This document shows positions 23,173 through 24,708 of a DNA stretch of 24,708 bases, one piece after another. The position numbers and the translations under genes are program-made. The notes beneath the pieces were generated by a model. That model made no database searches, was not told the DNA's origin, and worked only from the letters and a program-made list of their open reading frames with translations. The stretch covers positions 1 to 24,708 of the forward strand of contig CAZBLU010000021.1 in assembly GCA_964493015.1 (NCBI GenBank), in the 5' to 3' direction. How positions within the stretch are numbered: position 1 is the stretch's first letter; each line of letters opens with the position of its first letter. This stretch comes from Caldimicrobium sp964493015 (GTDB lineage Bacteria > Desulfobacterota > Thermodesulfobacteria > Thermodesulfobacteriales > Thermodesulfobacteriaceae).

Positions 23173-23951
23173 AAGACTGCCAAGATTTGAACAAATTTAG
23201 GAAAATTTTCCTCTTCAGGAAGGCCTAAGTTTTTATTGAGAGATTTGTTCGTTTTAAGGAGATAGATTCCTTTACTGAGTTCAGTTTCGCTAAGGATCAA
23301 GGCCTCTTCTTTCATTTCCCAAATAAGTTCTGCCTCAGTTATAAGTAGAGTATCAAGGAAGGAGACATTTTCCCAACAAAAAAGGGGTATAATCCTCTTT
23401 AGGGCATCCACCCTTCTTTTTAAATTCCAAAGATTTTCTGGTCCACTCACCCATTCTTTTATGGCCAAGTTCTCATAAAACTGATCTTCAAAAAGAATGT
23501 TTCTCTGAAAAAAATTTTCCCACTTCTCTTCAAAGGAAATTAAGGCCTTTTCAACTTCAAGTAAATTTGCATCGAGGTTCTCAGCAAGTAATAAAATTAA
23601 AAATGCTCTTTTAATTTCCTCTGAGCTATCCCTCTCTCTAATTTTGATACTGAAGGTTTCTTCAAAAAGATCTTGGTAAAGATAATAGTAGGAAAGATTT
23701 TCAGGAGTGCGAATGTATTCACCAAAAAGTTGAAGATTAGTTAAAATATTAGGTAGATCTCTAAGTTTTAACTTTTCATCTGCTCTAAGAGAGATATAGC
23801 CTATTTTTTCTTGAAGTTCAGGAAAAAATTTCTGTAAGTAAGTGGAAGTATCAAAAAATTCGAAGACAAAGACTTTATCAACAAAATCAAGGGCTCTTAG
23901 ACTTTTTAGAGGATAAAAGAGATTCTGAGGATACAATAAAGCACAAGTCAT
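23169..23951 (-). CDS. unrecognised 260-residue cytoplasmic protein
   Basis: No family recognised. The protein has no signal peptide or clear membrane span. The N-terminus reads MTCALLYPQNLFYPLKSL, then FVDKVFVFEFFDTS. The middle is rich in Leu and acidic residues and looks mostly helical (LLLAENLDANLLEVEKALISFEEK, split here into helices at about 125-150). Cys occurs only at residue 3 and once near 195. It starts 13 nt after the preceding gene and overlaps the first CorC-like gene by 4 nt, so it is firmly within the operon. Coding character (codon use, coupling, length) is convincing although function is unknown. Confidence 0.8.
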   Translation of the reverse strand: MTCALLYPQNLFYPLKSLRALDFVDKVFVFEFFDTSTYLQKFFPELQEKIGYISLRADEKLKLRDLPNILTNLQLFGEYIRTPENLSYYYLYQDLFEETFSIKIRERDSSEEIKRAFLILLLAENLDANLLEVEKALISFEEKWENFFQRNILFEDQFYENLAIKEWVSGPENLWNLKRRVDALKRIIPLFCWENVSFLDTLLITEAELIWEMKEEALILSETELSKGIYLLKTNKSLNKNLGLPEEENFPKFVQILAVF

Positions 23952-23964
23952 TATAGATTTAATT

Positions 23965-24567
23965 TTAAGAAAGGATCTTCAAAATTAGAGATTTAATGTA
24001 ATCCAGTTGTCTCCCATATTCTCTATCTAAATGTTCTTTAAGCTTGTTCCACTCCTCTTGAAACTGAGGATGAGCCTCAGGAGACAGTTTAACTTTTGCT
24101 CCCACCTGTTCAGAAACTGCTCTCTCCAAAGCAGTAAGTCCTGCAGCAAACCTTTTAACTAATTCATGATAAAGAGCTTCCTTCTGACTAAAATATTCAC
24201 TTAGTAACTTTTCTGTTTCTTTAAAAACTTGCTCAATTTTGGGAACCTTGGCTAATATGCCCTGCAGATTAGATAAGATCTTTTTAGCCTCCTCTAACTG
24301 ATATTCCTCTCGAGGTAGAGTTAGATTTTTTAAAAGAGTTTCCACAATTACTTTTAAAATCTTCTTTTGGAAAGATGGGGGAATTTCTTTTAAAAAGGAT
24401 GTTACTTTTTGAGGAAGGTTCTCCTCCTCCCCTTTAAGAAATTTTCCTACAAGCATTAAGGCCTTCTCTTTATAACCTTCCCATTTGAGTTCCTCTTCAG
24501 AGGCCCTACCAAGTCGAGCTGCCTTTTCTAAAGCAATTTCTAAAGTGCTCTTAATCTCATCCCCCAT
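23965..24567 (-). CDS. unrecognised 200-residue helical protein, first gene of the CorC operon
   Basis: An all-helical, Lys/Glu-rich protein (MGDEIKSTLEIALEKAARL at the start, a long heptad-like stretch at about 90-150) without signal peptide, membrane segment or Cys. It resembles uncharacterised small helical proteins beginning IKSTLE-x-ALEKA that I associate with deltaproteobacterial and thermodesulfobacterial genomes, but no function is known to me. The ATG at 24567 follows a GGGGGT site and a good promoter. It leads the four-gene unit, so its function may relate to the membrane proteins downstream. Confidence 0.75.
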   Translation of the reverse strand: MGDEIKSTLEIALEKAARLGRASEEELKWEGYKEKALMLVGKFLKGEEENLPQKVTSFLKEIPPSFQKKILKVIVETLLKNLTLPREEYQLEEAKKILSNLQGILAKVPKIEQVFKETEKLLSEYFSQKEALYHELVKRFAAGLTALERAVSEQVGAKVKLSPEAHPQFQEEWNKLKEHLDREYGRQLDYIKSLILKILS

Positions 24568-24598
24568 TTTACTACCCCCACTGAAATATTATTCCATA

Positions 24599-24627
24599 AA
24601 AATACTCATTTTAGTGAAATTTGTCAA
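24599..24627 (-). promoter_or_regulatory. sigma70-type promoter of the CorC operon
   Basis: On the minus strand, a perfect TTGACA (24622-24627), a 17-nt spacer and TATTTT (24599-24604). The predicted leader is about 25 nt, containing a GGGGG ribosome-binding site before ATG 24567. Confidence 0.55.
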
Positions 24628-24632
24628 TTTGC

Positions 24633-24707
24633 TCACGAGGGTGTTCTATAAAGGTCAGCCACCCCCAAAAGTTTATCAGAAAGAGGGGACAAAGCTCCCC
24701 TACAAAA
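24633..24707 (-). CDS. possible 3' end of another leftward gene (cut by window edge)
   Basis: A 24-codon open frame from the window edge ends with TGA at 24633-24635, reading GALSPLSDKLLGVADLYRTP. It stops just before the -35 box at 24622-24627, as expected for a preceding gene. A second open frame over the same bases runs into the promoter and is Trp/Phe-rich, so it is less likely. Too short to identify. Confidence 0.3.
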   Translation of the reverse strand, partial: FCRGALSPLSDKLLGVADLYRTPS

Positions 24708-24708
24708 A

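Noticed and set aside
24685..24700. GGGGA/TCCCC hairpin at the right edge as a terminator
   Set aside because: Only a 5-bp stem, with an A-run rather than T-run on the plus strand and no uninterrupted T-run following it on the minus strand; it also lies within a possible coding frame.
24610..24706. Alternative minus-strand frame at the right edge ending IEHPREQIDKFH
   Set aside because: It would overlap the -35 box of the next operon and has an aromatic-rich composition; the adjacent frame stopping at 24633 fits the layout better.
1..24708. CRISPR arrays, rRNA genes, intact insertion sequences
   Set aside because: No regularly spaced repeats, rRNA segments, or paired terminal inverted repeats flanking a complete transposase were seen.

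Overview
The window looks like a low-GC (roughly 35-40% by eye), compactly packed chromosome of a thermophilic bacterium. The mix of a short archaeal/Thermotoga-type S-adenosylhomocysteinase, an RpoH-type sigma factor, an RND/TolC envelope system and Lys/Glu-rich proteins suggests Thermodesulfobacteriota or a relative. That assignment is inference from protein character, not from a search. Genes are tightly spaced, with many 4-nt or longer overlaps and several TTG/GTG starts.

Layout. (1) 1-2153: an accessory, decaying patch. It has the edge of a leftward gene, a Mu gpF-like phage head protein with a toxin-like C-terminal domain, a small overlapping partner gene, and a broken bacteriohemerythrin on the opposite strand. 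(2) 2316-8845: a rightward array with one visible promoter. It carries metK, an MNT/HEPN nucleotidyltransferase-RNase pair, ahcY, umuD, umuC, a SpoU-type RNA methyltransferase and a broken ion-transporter pseudogene. The SAM cycle (MetK makes SAM, AhcY clears S-adenosylhomocysteine) is thus interleaved with a toxin-antitoxin-like pair and a translesion polymerase. (3) 15857-8842: a leftward block. A promoter drives tRNA-Met and tRNA-Cys, followed by queD and queE (preQ0/queuosine branch). A second strong promoter then drives a tripartite efflux operon (TolC-like protein, membrane fusion protein, RND pump), probably with a leaderless first mRNA. (4) 15889-17597: a heavily frameshifted PIF1/RecD-like helicase pseudogene and a 418-nt stretch with only a 53-codon coding remnant. 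(5) 17598-20699: rpoH-like sigma factor, an exported TPR protein and a LolB-like lipoprotein, all overlapping. (6) 24627-20688: a leftward operon with its own promoter. It has two unrecognised proteins and two tandem CNNM/CorC-type membrane proteins with CBS domains. The window ends inside what may be the last codons of another leftward gene.

The most notable points are the MuF-type phage toxin remnant with a candidate partner gene, the MNT/HEPN pair translationally coupled inside the metK-ahcY operon, umuDC placed in that same operon without visible SOS control, the likely leaderless start of the efflux operon, and three clearly broken genes that retain recognisable parts. None of these is proven to be a new system. 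The first two are the best candidates for follow-up.
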